Origin: an uncultured Eubacteriales bacterium
Lineage (GTDB): Bacteria; Bacillota; Clostridia; Oscillospirales; CAG-272
Length of the DNA: 6,358 bases
Assembly: GCA_934462885.1 (NCBI GenBank)
Contig: CAKSJC010000100.1
Coordinates: forward strand, 1 to 6,358
Reading direction: 5' to 3'
Shown: positions 1 through 6,097 of the stretch, in pieces
Layout of the letters: every line of letters starts with the position of its first letter
Numbering within the stretch: position 1 is the first letter of the stretch
Translations under genes and position numbers: made by a program
Notes under the pieces: model-generated
Told to the model about the DNA's origin: nothing
Databases searched by the model: none
Seen by the model: only the letters and a program-made list of their open reading frames with translations

Positions 1-3000
1 GTTCAGCTCCGAGCAGGTTTCCGGCGCCTCTTATTTCAAGATCCCGCAAAGCAATGCGGAAGCCTGCTCCGAACTCGGCGAACTCGCGAATAGCCGCAAG
101 TCTTTTCTCCGCAATATCCGAAAGCGCCTTTCCTCGTCTGTATGTGAAATACGCGAACGCCCTCGTACTCGAACGTCCGACTCTTCCTCTTATCTGATGA
201 AGCTGAGAAAGTCCGTAATTTTCCGCATTTTCAATTATCAAAGTATTCGCGTTAGGTATATCGACTCCGGTTTCAATTATTGTAGTGCAAACAAGAACGT
301 CAACTTCTCCACGCACGAGCGCGTCCCAGATGTTCTCCGTATCCTCTCTGTCCATTTTCCCGTGAGCAACTGCTATCCTCGCTTCCGGAATAGCCTTTGC
401 TATCCTGTCGGCGACCCCGTATATCCCCGCAGTATTGTTGTAAAGATAGAACACTTGCCCGCCGCGTCTCAACTCGCGCCTTATCGCTTCATTTATTATT
501 CCCTCGTCAAATTCCATTACGTAAGTCTGCACAGGGGATCTGAGTCCGGGAGCTTCTTCAAGAACACTCATATCAACGATGCCTCCCATCGCCATATTGA
601 GAGTCCGCGGGATCGGAGTTGCCGTAAGAGTAAGTACGTCAGCTCCTATCGAAAGTCTTTTTAATTTTTCTTTCTGCGCTACTCCGAAACGCTGTTCTTC
701 GTCAATAATTATGAGCCCGAGATCGGCAAACTCCACGTCCTTTGAAATAAGCCTGTGAGTTCCGATTATTATATCACACTCACCGCGTTTTATCTTTCGA
801 AGAGTAGCCTGCTGAGCAGACTGTGTCCGAAAGCGGGAAAGCATATCTATATTTACGGGATACGCTCTCATACGACTTAAAAAAGTCCTATAATGCTGAT
901 ACGCAAGGATAGTAGTCGGAACAAGAAGCGCCACCTGTTTCCCGCTCATAACAGCTTTGAACGCAGCGCGCAAAGCAACTTCTGTTTTTCCGTATCCAAC
1001 GTCTCCGCATATAAGTCTGTCCATAGGATACGGTTTTTCCATATCACGGCGTATATCCTCTATCGCAGCCAGCTGTCCGTCAGTTTCCTCATACGCGAAC
1101 GAATCGGCAAATTCACGGCACATATCGTCGTCAGGCTCGAACGCTATTCCCTTTGTGCGTTTTCTTTCCGCATACAGCGCTATAAGCTCGCGCGCCATCT
1201 CCCGCGCTCCGGATTTTGCCTTTGATTTTGCTTTATTCCAATCGGCGCCGCCCATTTTCGAAAGCTTGACCGCTCCGGTGTCCGCTCCCGCGCCTATATA
1301 TTTTGAAACATGGTCAAGTTGATCCGCAGGTAAAAAAAGTTTGTCGCTTCCTGCGTATTTTATATGCACGTAGTCACGTGAGCTTCCGTCTATTATGAGG
1401 TTTTCTATTCCCATATACTGTCCGATCCCATATGCGTCGTGTACAACGATATCACCAACCTCAAGATCGGCGTAGGACATGATAGCTTCAGAGGCGGTTT
1501 TCTTCTTTTTGGATTTTTTTAACGTTGCTCTTCCGCGCCCGGGACGTGCAGACTCTCCCGAGAGATTCATCAAAACAAATTTCGGATCTGCAAGCTCGAA
1601 TCCGCCCACAAATTCTCCTACCGTAAGAAGAACGGGAGATTTTTTCCCCGAATAATCCCTTATGTTAAAATCCGCCGTCGAATCGGCATACATTACGGAG
1701 TATCCCTCTTCCGTAAGCATTTCCGACATTGAATTTTTTTGGTTTTCGTTCTCGCAGATAACCTCTGCCGTATATTTTTCTTTCGCAAATCTCGCAAGAT
1801 CGTCTTTAAGGAGAGAAATATTTCCGTCATACGCCGTGACATGCCGGGTATTAAAAATAAACACTCCGCCGTAATCAAGCTCCGCGCGGCTTCTCATGAT
1901 CTTGTCAATGAGAACAACCGGAGCCGTTTTTCTTTCGATTATCTCATCAAACGAGCGCGTATATATCCCGTCGCGGCACGCCGGAAGTTCCAATGATTCC
2001 GTCATATCGGCAATACTCTGTTCGGTGAGCGCGCATGATGCTTTATAACGTTCCTCCGAGGAAGCGGCATCTATAACGATCAGATTTCCGCGAATATAAT
2101 CGAGCGTGCAGGTTCCGTCCGGATATATCACAGGAAGATATTTATCTGCAAAGTTTATCTCAAAGCCATGTTCAAGCGATGACAACTCCCCGCGGAGTAT
2201 CTCCGCGGCTCTGGCGTATTTTTCATCGGCTTTCGCCGTTCTTCCGAGTTTTCTTATACGAGAAGAAATATGTCCTTTTAATTCTTCCAGTTTTTCTCCG
2301 GACAAAACAAGCTCTTTTACCGGCGGGAAAACATAGCCGGCTTCCGACATCTCAGTAAACCGCTGCGTTTCAGCCGAGAAGTGTCCCATGCGGTCTATGT
2401 CATCTCCGAACAATTCTATTCTCACAGGATTTTCACCGGGAGGATATACGTCGATAATGCTTCCACGCACCGCAAACTGTCCGACGCTTTCAACCAGTTC
2501 CACTCTCGTATAGCCGGCTTCCGACAGACGCGCCGCCATATCGGCAGTATCGACAGGCTCGTCATACGAAATTCTGACGCATCGTTCTCTGAGTCCCTCC
2601 TCCGAAACAGTTACCTGTAAAAGCGCTTCGGCAGTCGTACAAATAACACTCGGTCTTTTTTCTTCGGGAAGAAGTCCGGAAAGCGCTGAAAGAACAAGAA
2701 GTCTTTCTTCTTCAATATCGTGAGATGACGATATATTATTAAAACAATATTCTCTCTGCGGAAAAAAAGACGCTTTTATTTCGTTTGAGACAAGAAGATC
2801 GCGGAAAGACGAAGCTTTTTTTTCATCGTTGAAAACAAGCGTCAGGGGACGGTTCGCATCTGCCGTATCAGCGCTTACAGTCATAAGGTAAATATACTCC
2901 GCGCCGTCTGAAAGCCCGCTTACAAGATAAGGTTTTCTTTTTCCGACAGGCGTCGAGTTTAGTGCGGATATAAAGGAAATGTAGTCTCCGCTTTTTCTGA

Positions 3001-3028
3001 ATATATCGCAAAGAAGCTTATAATTCAT
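1..3028 (-). CDS. mfd: Transcription-repair coupling factor Mfd (C-terminus cut off by the window)
   Basis: ATP-driven DNA translocase that pushes or removes stalled RNA polymerase from damaged template and recruits UvrA. It begins at ATG 3028-3026, 8 nt after a GGGGAGGT ribosome site, and 1009 codons are visible with no stop. Domains in order: UvrB-like N-terminal module, with a GYTR...VRGSIIDVYPP stretch from about residue 172; a basic linker (KKSKKKK, 504-510); the CarD-like RNA-polymerase-interacting domain beginning VGDIVVHDAYGIG (524 on); Walker A GDVGYGKT (675-682); DEEQ box (776-779); the TATPIPRTL motif; QIRGRVGR motif VI (945-952); and DLEIRGAGNLLG (from 996) in the translocation region. 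Family members are about 1150-1180 aa, so roughly 150-200 residues, including the UvrA-masking C-terminal domain, are missing because of the window edge. It is the third gene of the leftward unit, 43 bp after pth. Identification is certain; the gene looks intact as far as seen. Confidence 0.98.
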   Translation of the reverse strand, partial: MNYKLLCDIFRKSGDYISFISALNSTPVGKRKPYLVSGLSDGAEYIYLMTVSADTADANRPLTLVFNDEKKASSFRDLLVSNEIKASFFPQREYCFNNISSSHDIEEERLLVLSALSGLLPEEKRPSVICTTAEALLQVTVSEEGLRERCVRISYDEPVDTADMAARLSEAGYTRVELVESVGQFAVRGSIIDVYPPGENPVRIELFGDDIDRMGHFSAETQRFTEMSEAGYVFPPVKELVLSGEKLEELKGHISSRIRKLGRTAKADEKYARAAEILRGELSSLEHGFEINFADKYLPVIYPDGTCTLDYIRGNLIVIDAASSEERYKASCALTEQSIADMTESLELPACRDGIYTRSFDEIIERKTAPVVLIDKIMRSRAELDYGGVFIFNTRHVTAYDGNISLLKDDLARFAKEKYTAEVICENENQKNSMSEMLTEEGYSVMYADSTADFNIRDYSGKKSPVLLTVGEFVGGFELADPKFVLMNLSGESARPGRGRATLKKSKKKKTASEAIMSYADLEVGDIVVHDAYGIGQYMGIENLIIDGSSRDYVHIKYAGSDKLFLPADQLDHVSKYIGAGADTGAVKLSKMGGADWNKAKSKAKSGAREMARELIALYAERKRTKGIAFEPDDDMCREFADSFAYEETDGQLAAIEDIRRDMEKPYPMDRLICGDVGYGKTEVALRAAFKAVMSGKQVALLVPTTILAYQHYRTFLSRMRAYPVNIDMLSRFRTQSAQQATLRKIKRGECDIIIGTHRLISKDVEFADLGLIIIDEEQRFGVAQKEKLKRLSIGADVLTLTATPIPRTLNMAMGGIVDMSVLEEAPGLRSPVQTYVMEFDEGIINEAIRRELRRGGQVFYLYNNTAGIYGVADRIAKAIPEARIAVAHGKMDREDTENIWDALVRGEVDVLVCTTIIETGVDIPNANTLIIENAENYGLSQLHQIRGRVGRSSTRAFAYFTYRRGKALSDIAEKRLAAIREFAEFGAGFRIALRDLEIRGAGNLLGAE

Positions 3029-3071
3029 ACAGTTTTACCTCCCCTCAATTGCGTCTTATAAACAATCTGTC

Positions 3072-3707
3072 TTAAAACTTTATACCGTTGAATTTTCCCA
3101 TTGCATCGTCGCATTTCCCGTCAAGGAGCATGAGGCAAGCCTCGTACACCGACTCGAATATCTTAAAAAGCTTTTCCATATCATCGCGCGAAAACTGCCC
3201 AAGAACCCAGTCTGCAAGATCGTAGTCGGGATGAGGTTTTTCTCCCACTCCTATGCGTATTCTCATAAAATTCTCGCTTCCGAGACATGCTATTATGCTT
3301 TTCAGCCCGTTATGTCCTCCCGCGGAACCGCTTTTTCTGATCCGCATACGTCCGGGAGCCTGACATATATCGTCGGAGATAACGATAATCTTCTCGGGCG
3401 GTATTTTATAAAACGACGCTGCCTCTGCTATTGCCTCTCCGGAATTATTCATAAAAGTTTCCGGTTTAAGAAGAAGTACGCTATGTTCTCCGATTCTCGC
3501 ATTTGTGCAAAGGGATTTAAATTTCAGTTTTTTCAATTGGACTCCGCATTTCTGCGATATATAGTCTGCGGCGAGAAAACCGGCGTTATGCCTCGTGCGT
3601 GAATACTTCTCTCCCGGATTTCCGAGTCCCGCTATTATAAATTCGGGCGCGGCGGCTTTTTCCTTATCTTCCGATATCTTTTTAAAAAGCTCAAATATGT
3701 CTGACAT
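3072..3707 (-). CDS. pth: Peptidyl-tRNA hydrolase (bacterial Pth type)
   Basis: Cytoplasmic esterase that cleaves peptidyl-tRNA dropped from ribosomes, releasing the peptide and recycling the tRNA; essential in most bacteria. The 211-aa product carries the Pth signature GLGNPGEKYSRTRHNAGF. By family alignment from memory the key residues are N30, the catalytic H40, M86-N87 in KPETFMNNSG, D112, and H132-N133 in GGHNGLKS. The ATG is supported by an AGAGGT site (3713-3718 on the complement) 5 nt upstream. The usual family length is about 185-200 aa; the excess is an N-terminal extension of about 21 charged residues (MSDIFELFKKISEDKEKAAA) before the conserved core. It lies 114 bp after the hydrolase gene and 43 bp before mfd. 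The pth-mfd adjacency is a known arrangement in Bacillota (spoVC-mfd in Bacillus subtilis) and reinforces both calls. Confidence 0.97.
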   Translation of the reverse strand: MSDIFELFKKISEDKEKAAAPEFIIAGLGNPGEKYSRTRHNAGFLAADYISQKCGVQLKKLKFKSLCTNARIGEHSVLLLKPETFMNNSGEAIAEAASFYKIPPEKIIVISDDICQAPGRMRIRKSGSAGGHNGLKSIIACLGSENFMRIRIGVGEKPHPDYDLADWVLGQFSRDDMEKLFKIFESVYEACLMLLDGKCDDAMGKFNGIKF

Positions 3708-3768
3708 TTTTTACCTCTGAATCTTTTCTTCCAAACGCGCAAAAAGCCCGTTTTTATGACGAGCGGCG

Positions 3769-3796
3769 GTTATACTGTTTTTATTTTTTGTTTCGA
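3769..3796 (-). promoter_or_regulatory. Weak candidate promoter upstream of pth
   Basis: On the minus strand the hydrolase-pth gap holds TCGAAA (complement of 3791-3796), a 16-bp spacer and TATAAC (complement of 3769-3774). The -10 matches consensus at five of six bases and the -35 at four. A start near 3762 would give a leader of about 55 nt before pth. The surrounding DNA is AT-rich, so a chance match is quite possible. If real, it would let pth-mfd be transcribed without the upstream hydrolase gene. I saw no convincing terminator in this gap. Confidence 0.3.
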
Positions 3797-3821
3797 GTGC
3801 CTTGGTCTCTCTGCTTTTTTC

Positions 3822-4523
3822 TTAGGTGAAATGCGTACTTTGACCTTGGAAGACAGTAGTTATTTTGCTTCTGTAATCACGCGATATCGGATCGTATATC
3901 AGATCCTCGCATATTTTCGGAGAACCGAAAAAGTGCATGGGGATCGCGTGCTTTATCCTGTAATGCTTCATGTAATAGTCAAAACCGAGAAATGAATACA
4001 TTCCCTGTCTTGTATCAAGCGTGAGAAACGCGGTATCTATAACAAAATTACGAAGTCCTTTTGTATATTCTCTGAATCTTGACGTCATTTCAAAGACTTC
4101 AGGCTCACGCATTCCCTCCCAAAGCCAAAGATTGAGATCTCCCGCGTGGAAGATGTTCCGTCCGACGCAGCTTACGAGAAAAGCTACTCCTATATCGGTA
4201 GAAGGAAGAGTTTTTATCCTGAATCTGCTTTCCGGTCTGATGTCGGCTCCGGGGGAAATCATTATATAGCTCTCTATTCCGTATGAACGAACGGTCTTTT
4301 CGGGTATATCGTCCGACACAATAAAACGAACGCACGGATGATCTTTACATATACTGAATATATCAGGATTGAAATGATCCTCGTGATGATGACTTATAAA
4401 AACATACAATTTTTTCTTCTGCGGAAGAGCGGGAAGTTTTCCTACGGAGTAATCAAATATCAGCATATGTGTTTCGGATTCCACAGTAAATCCGCTATGC
4501 CCCGTACTGTTTATAACGATCAT
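3822..4523 (-). CDS. Metallo-beta-lactamase-fold hydrolase of unknown substrate
   Basis: A 233-aa single-domain protein of the metallo-beta-lactamase superfamily, predicted cytoplasmic (no signal peptide or membrane segment). Visible motifs: a short N-terminal TGHSGF (H9) in the first strands; the metal-binding H-x-H-x-D-H box inside SHHHEDHF (H45, H47, D49, H50); STDIGVAF (108-115); FHAGD (H126, D129) followed by the unusual LNLWLWEG; and a late PMHFFG with H197 in the position of the last metal ligand. The region where many family members place a third histidine shows STD instead, so metal coordination may differ; this is inference. The layout resembles the small stand-alone hydrolases (UlaG-like or YycJ-like size class) rather than true beta-lactamases, and I cannot assign a substrate. 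The ATG is fixed by an in-frame TAA immediately upstream. First gene of the leftward unit, ahead of pth and mfd. Confidence 0.85.
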   Translation of the reverse strand: MIVINSTGHSGFTVESETHMLIFDYSVGKLPALPQKKKLYVFISHHHEDHFNPDIFSICKDHPCVRFIVSDDIPEKTVRSYGIESYIMISPGADIRPESRFRIKTLPSTDIGVAFLVSCVGRNIFHAGDLNLWLWEGMREPEVFEMTSRFREYTKGLRNFVIDTAFLTLDTRQGMYSFLGFDYYMKHYRIKHAIPMHFFGSPKICEDLIYDPISRDYRSKITTVFQGQSTHFT

Positions 4524-4535
4524 TTATTTTTCCGG

Positions 4536-4542
4536 CCTCCTT
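4536..4542 (-). promoter_or_regulatory. Ribosome binding site of the hydrolase gene, long spacing
   Basis: On the minus strand AAGGAGG is a perfect anti-16S match, but 12 nt separate it from the ATG at 4523, longer than the usual 5-9. An in-frame TAA directly precedes that ATG, so the start cannot move upstream. The spacing may lower translation. Confidence 0.75.
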
Positions 4543-4560
4543 CCGCACTCAAAAAATCAG

Positions 4561-4573
4561 TACTAATATAGTA
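4561..4573. repeat. Inverted repeat over the leftward -10 and start site
   Basis: TACTA-ATA-TAGTA: two perfect 5-bp arms around a 3-base centre. It covers the -10 hexamer and the predicted first base of the leftward promoter, a typical operator position. The arms are short and AT-rich, so part of the symmetry may come from the -10 itself. Confidence 0.4.
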
Positions 4574-4596
4574 ACATTATCATATTGTTTTGTCAA
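4568..4596 (-). promoter_or_regulatory. Strong sigmaA-type promoter for hydrolase-pth-mfd
   Basis: Reading the minus strand: perfect -35 TTGACA (complement of 4591-4596), a 17-bp spacer, and -10 TACTAT (complement of 4568-4573) preceded by TGT, which supplies an extended -10. Transcription should start near 4561, giving a leader of about 38 nt before the hydrolase ATG. This is the best promoter match in the window. It is flanked by two inverted repeats, one over the -10 and start site and one touching the -35. Confidence 0.85.
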
Positions 4597-4625
4597 GAGA
4601 AAAAACTTGCTTTTGACTTTTCTCT
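4596..4625. repeat. 8-bp inverted repeat upstream of the leftward -35
   Basis: AGAGAAAA (4596-4603) and TTTTCTCT (4618-4625) are perfect complements around a 14-base centre. The repeat abuts the -35 of the leftward promoter. It could be a binding site for a dimeric regulator or a purine/pyrimidine-rich chance symmetry; there is no U-tract to suggest a terminator. Confidence 0.45.
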
Positions 4626-4675
4626 GAACGGGCGTGTTATGCTATTTCATATTTTTCTCTTATTTTTGAGTCCGA

Positions 4676-4697
4676 TAATACGTTTTCCGCCGTATTA
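4676..4697. repeat. 7-bp inverted repeat (possible hairpin or operator)
   Basis: TAATACG (4676-4682) and CGTATTA (4691-4697) are perfect complements around TTTTCCGC. It lies between the two divergent promoters, about 45 bp upstream of the rightward -35. A T run follows only after several more bases (TTTTT near 4702), so it is a poor terminator; a regulator site is an alternative. Confidence 0.45.
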
Positions 4698-4741
4698 AAT
4701 GCTTTTTCATACTTAAAAAAGGCGAATATTCCGTTTTACCC

Positions 4742-4770
4742 TTTACTTTTTTTGATATTTATGGTATCAT
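4742..4770 (+). promoter_or_regulatory. Promoter of the NahK-like kinase gene
   Basis: TTTACT (4742-4747, four of six to consensus), a 17-bp spacer and TATCAT (4765-4770, five of six) with TGG directly before it, giving the extended -10 TGn motif. A start near 4777 leaves a leader of about 52 nt before the ATG at 4829. Confidence 0.65.
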
Positions 4771-4813
4771 TGTAAAACTGGTAAAGAAAAAACGTACATT
4801 GATATATATTTTA

Positions 4814-4821
4814 AGAAGGGA
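4814..4821 (+). promoter_or_regulatory. Ribosome binding site that fixes the kinase start
   Basis: AGAAGGGA ends 7 nt before ATG 4829. An in-frame TTG at 4799 would add ten residues, but it has no ribosome site, and this site would then lie inside the coding region. The ATG at 4829 is therefore preferred. Confidence 0.8.
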
Positions 4822-4828
4822 ATCTCTT

Positions 4829-5911
4829 ATGGATAACCACTGCTATGAAGTATTAAAACATTTCAATCTTGATACTGATGTTTCATCTTACGGAAACGGA
4901 CACATTAATGAAACATACATCGTCAAGACTTCTCCGAGCTATATTCTTCAGAAAATTAATAAAACCACATTCAAGAATCCTCCTGAAGTCATGGAAAACA
5001 TCATGGGAATTACAGAGTTCCTGCGAAAAAAAATCATCGCCGAGGGTGGAAATCCCGATCGCGAGACTCTTAACCTTATCTACACGATGGACGGAATGCC
5101 GTATTACAAGGATGAAAACGGCGATTACTTCCGCATGTATAAGTTTATTGATCACGCTAAGTCATACGACCTCGCCGAAAATCCTATGCAGTTATATAAT
5201 GCCGCAAAAGCTTTCGGAAAATTTCAGAATATGCTCTCTGATTATCCGGCTGAGACTCTTCACGAGACTATCGTAAACTTCCACAACACAAAGTCAAGAT
5301 ATGCCGACTTTAAAAAAGCCGTAGCTGACGATATTGCCGGAAGAAAAGCCTCCGTACAAGACGAAATAAAGTTCGTTCTCGACCGCGAAGGAGACGCCGG
5401 CGTCATTGTTGACGCTATCGTCTCCGGGAAGATTCCTCTTCGTGTTACTCACAACGATACAAAATTAAACAACGTTATGCTCGATGTTGAGACCGGAGAC
5501 GCCGTTTGCGTTATTGACCTTGACACCGTAATGCCCGGTTCTCTCCTTTACGACTACGGAGATGCGCTGCGCTTCGGCGGCTCAAGCGGCGCTGAGGACG
5601 AAAAAGATCTCTCGAAAATATGGTTCGACATCGAAAAGTTTGAATACTTCACAAAGGGATTCCTTGAAGTTCTTCCGTCTATCACCGATGAAGAGCTTAA
5701 GCTTCTTCCGTTCTCTATCAAGCTAATGACTCTCGAATGCGGACTGCGTTTCCTAGGAGACTATCTGAACGGAGACGTCTACTTCAGAATTCATTATCCG
5801 GATCATAACCTTGACAGATGCAGAACCCAGTTCAAGCTCGTCTCGGATATTGAAGCAAAGATGGATGAACTTAACGCTATCGTCCATAAAATATCCGGCA
5901 GACAATATTAA
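4829..5911 (+). CDS. NahK-like phosphotransferase (probable N-acetylhexosamine/sugar kinase)
   Basis: A 360-aa cytoplasmic kinase of the aminoglycoside phosphotransferase/choline kinase fold. From ATG 4829: YGNGHINETY (21-30) is the nucleotide-binding loop region typical of N-acetylhexosamine 1-kinase NahK; THNDTKLNN (207-215) is the catalytic loop with the probable base D210; VIDLDTVMPG (228-237) carries the metal-binding D230; YDYGDALRFG (241-250) follows. Length matches the bifidobacterial NahK (about 359 aa). That enzyme phosphorylates GlcNAc or GalNAc at C1 in the lacto-N-biose/galacto-N-biose pathway; I infer a similar anomeric sugar kinase here. No lacto-N-biose phosphorylase, transporter or epimerase is in the window, and this fold also covers choline, homoserine and antibiotic kinases, so the substrate is open. 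It has its own promoter and terminator, hence appears monocistronic, divergent from the hydrolase gene. Confidence 0.85.
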   Translation: MDNHCYEVLKHFNLDTDVSSYGNGHINETYIVKTSPSYILQKINKTTFKNPPEVMENIMGITEFLRKKIIAEGGNPDRETLNLIYTMDGMPYYKDENGDYFRMYKFIDHAKSYDLAENPMQLYNAAKAFGKFQNMLSDYPAETLHETIVNFHNTKSRYADFKKAVADDIAGRKASVQDEIKFVLDREGDAGVIVDAIVSGKIPLRVTHNDTKLNNVMLDVETGDAVCVIDLDTVMPGSLLYDYGDALRFGGSSGAEDEKDLSKIWFDIEKFEYFTKGFLEVLPSITDEELKLLPFSIKLMTLECGLRFLGDYLNGDVYFRIHYPDHNLDRCRTQFKLVSDIEAKMDELNAIVHKISGRQY

Positions 5912-5928
5912 TTTTCATATATAAAAAG

Positions 5929-5965
5929 CAGCGCAAACTTAGTTTAAGTCTGCGCTGTTTCTATA
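5929..5965 (+). terminator. Rho-independent terminator after the kinase gene
   Basis: CAGCGCA (5929-5935) pairs with TGCGCTG (5951-5957). After an A-C mismatch the stem continues for five pairs (5937-5941 with 5945-5949) to a GTT loop, and a T-rich tail TTTCTATATAT follows. The hairpin begins 17 nt after the kinase stop codon. The AAAAAG on its left side gives a good U-tract in the opposite direction, so it could act both ways. Confidence 0.88.
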
Positions 5966-6031
5966 TATTCCCGAAATATACAAAAACGGCAATATCCTCT
6001 TTGAGTTTTTTTATTTTTAATAAAAATACTC

Positions 6032-6059
6032 TTGTACTCAAAAAAATATGCTGTATAAT
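6032..6059 (+). promoter_or_regulatory. Promoter of the downstream membrane protein gene
   Basis: A perfect TATAAT (6054-6059) with TTGTAC (6032-6037) 16 bp upstream; the -35 matches only the TTG half. Transcription from about 6066 would exclude the in-frame ATG at 6062 and favour ATG 6098. The position right after the kinase terminator suits a new transcription unit. Confidence 0.6.
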
Positions 6060-6097
6060 AAATGGTAAGTATCTTTCTATTTACAAATGTGTTTACA

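Larger units (their letters stand above)
4524..4828. other. Divergent intergenic region
   Basis: This 305-bp gene-free stretch separates the leftward hydrolase-pth-mfd unit from the rightward kinase gene. It is AT-rich with many T runs. It contains a strong leftward promoter near 4568-4596, a rightward extended -10 promoter near 4742-4770, and three inverted repeats (4561-4573, 4596-4625, 4676-4697). A weaker rightward promoter match is TTGACT (4613-4618) with TATGCT (4638-4643) at a long 19-bp spacing and a TG extension. I found no convincing open frame with a ribosome site, and I recognise no known riboswitch or tRNA. Confidence 0.7.

Noticed and set aside
197..2620. Several plus-strand open frames of 70-155 codons (for example 197-664, 893-1225, 957-1322, 2381-2620)
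   Set aside because: All lie antisense inside the intact mfd frame, have no family resemblance or ribosome sites, and their length is explained by the base composition of mfd.
3231..3602. Plus-strand open frame of 123 codons
   Set aside because: Antisense to pth, whose catalytic motifs are clearly conserved on the other strand.
3735..3760. Possible terminator between the hydrolase and pth genes (AAAAAGCCCGTTTTT)
   Set aside because: Only the A and T runs pair, around a CGGGC loop; there is no GC-rich stem, so it should not terminate well.
4021..4335. Open frames on both strands within the hydrolase gene
   Set aside because: Overlapping shadows of the hydrolase frame, which carries the HxHxDH motif.
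4702..4760. Possible attenuator or riboswitch in the kinase leader (AAAGG...CCTTT before a T run)
   Set aside because: The stem is only 5 bp with a long loop, lies upstream of the best promoter, and no known riboswitch core is recognisable.
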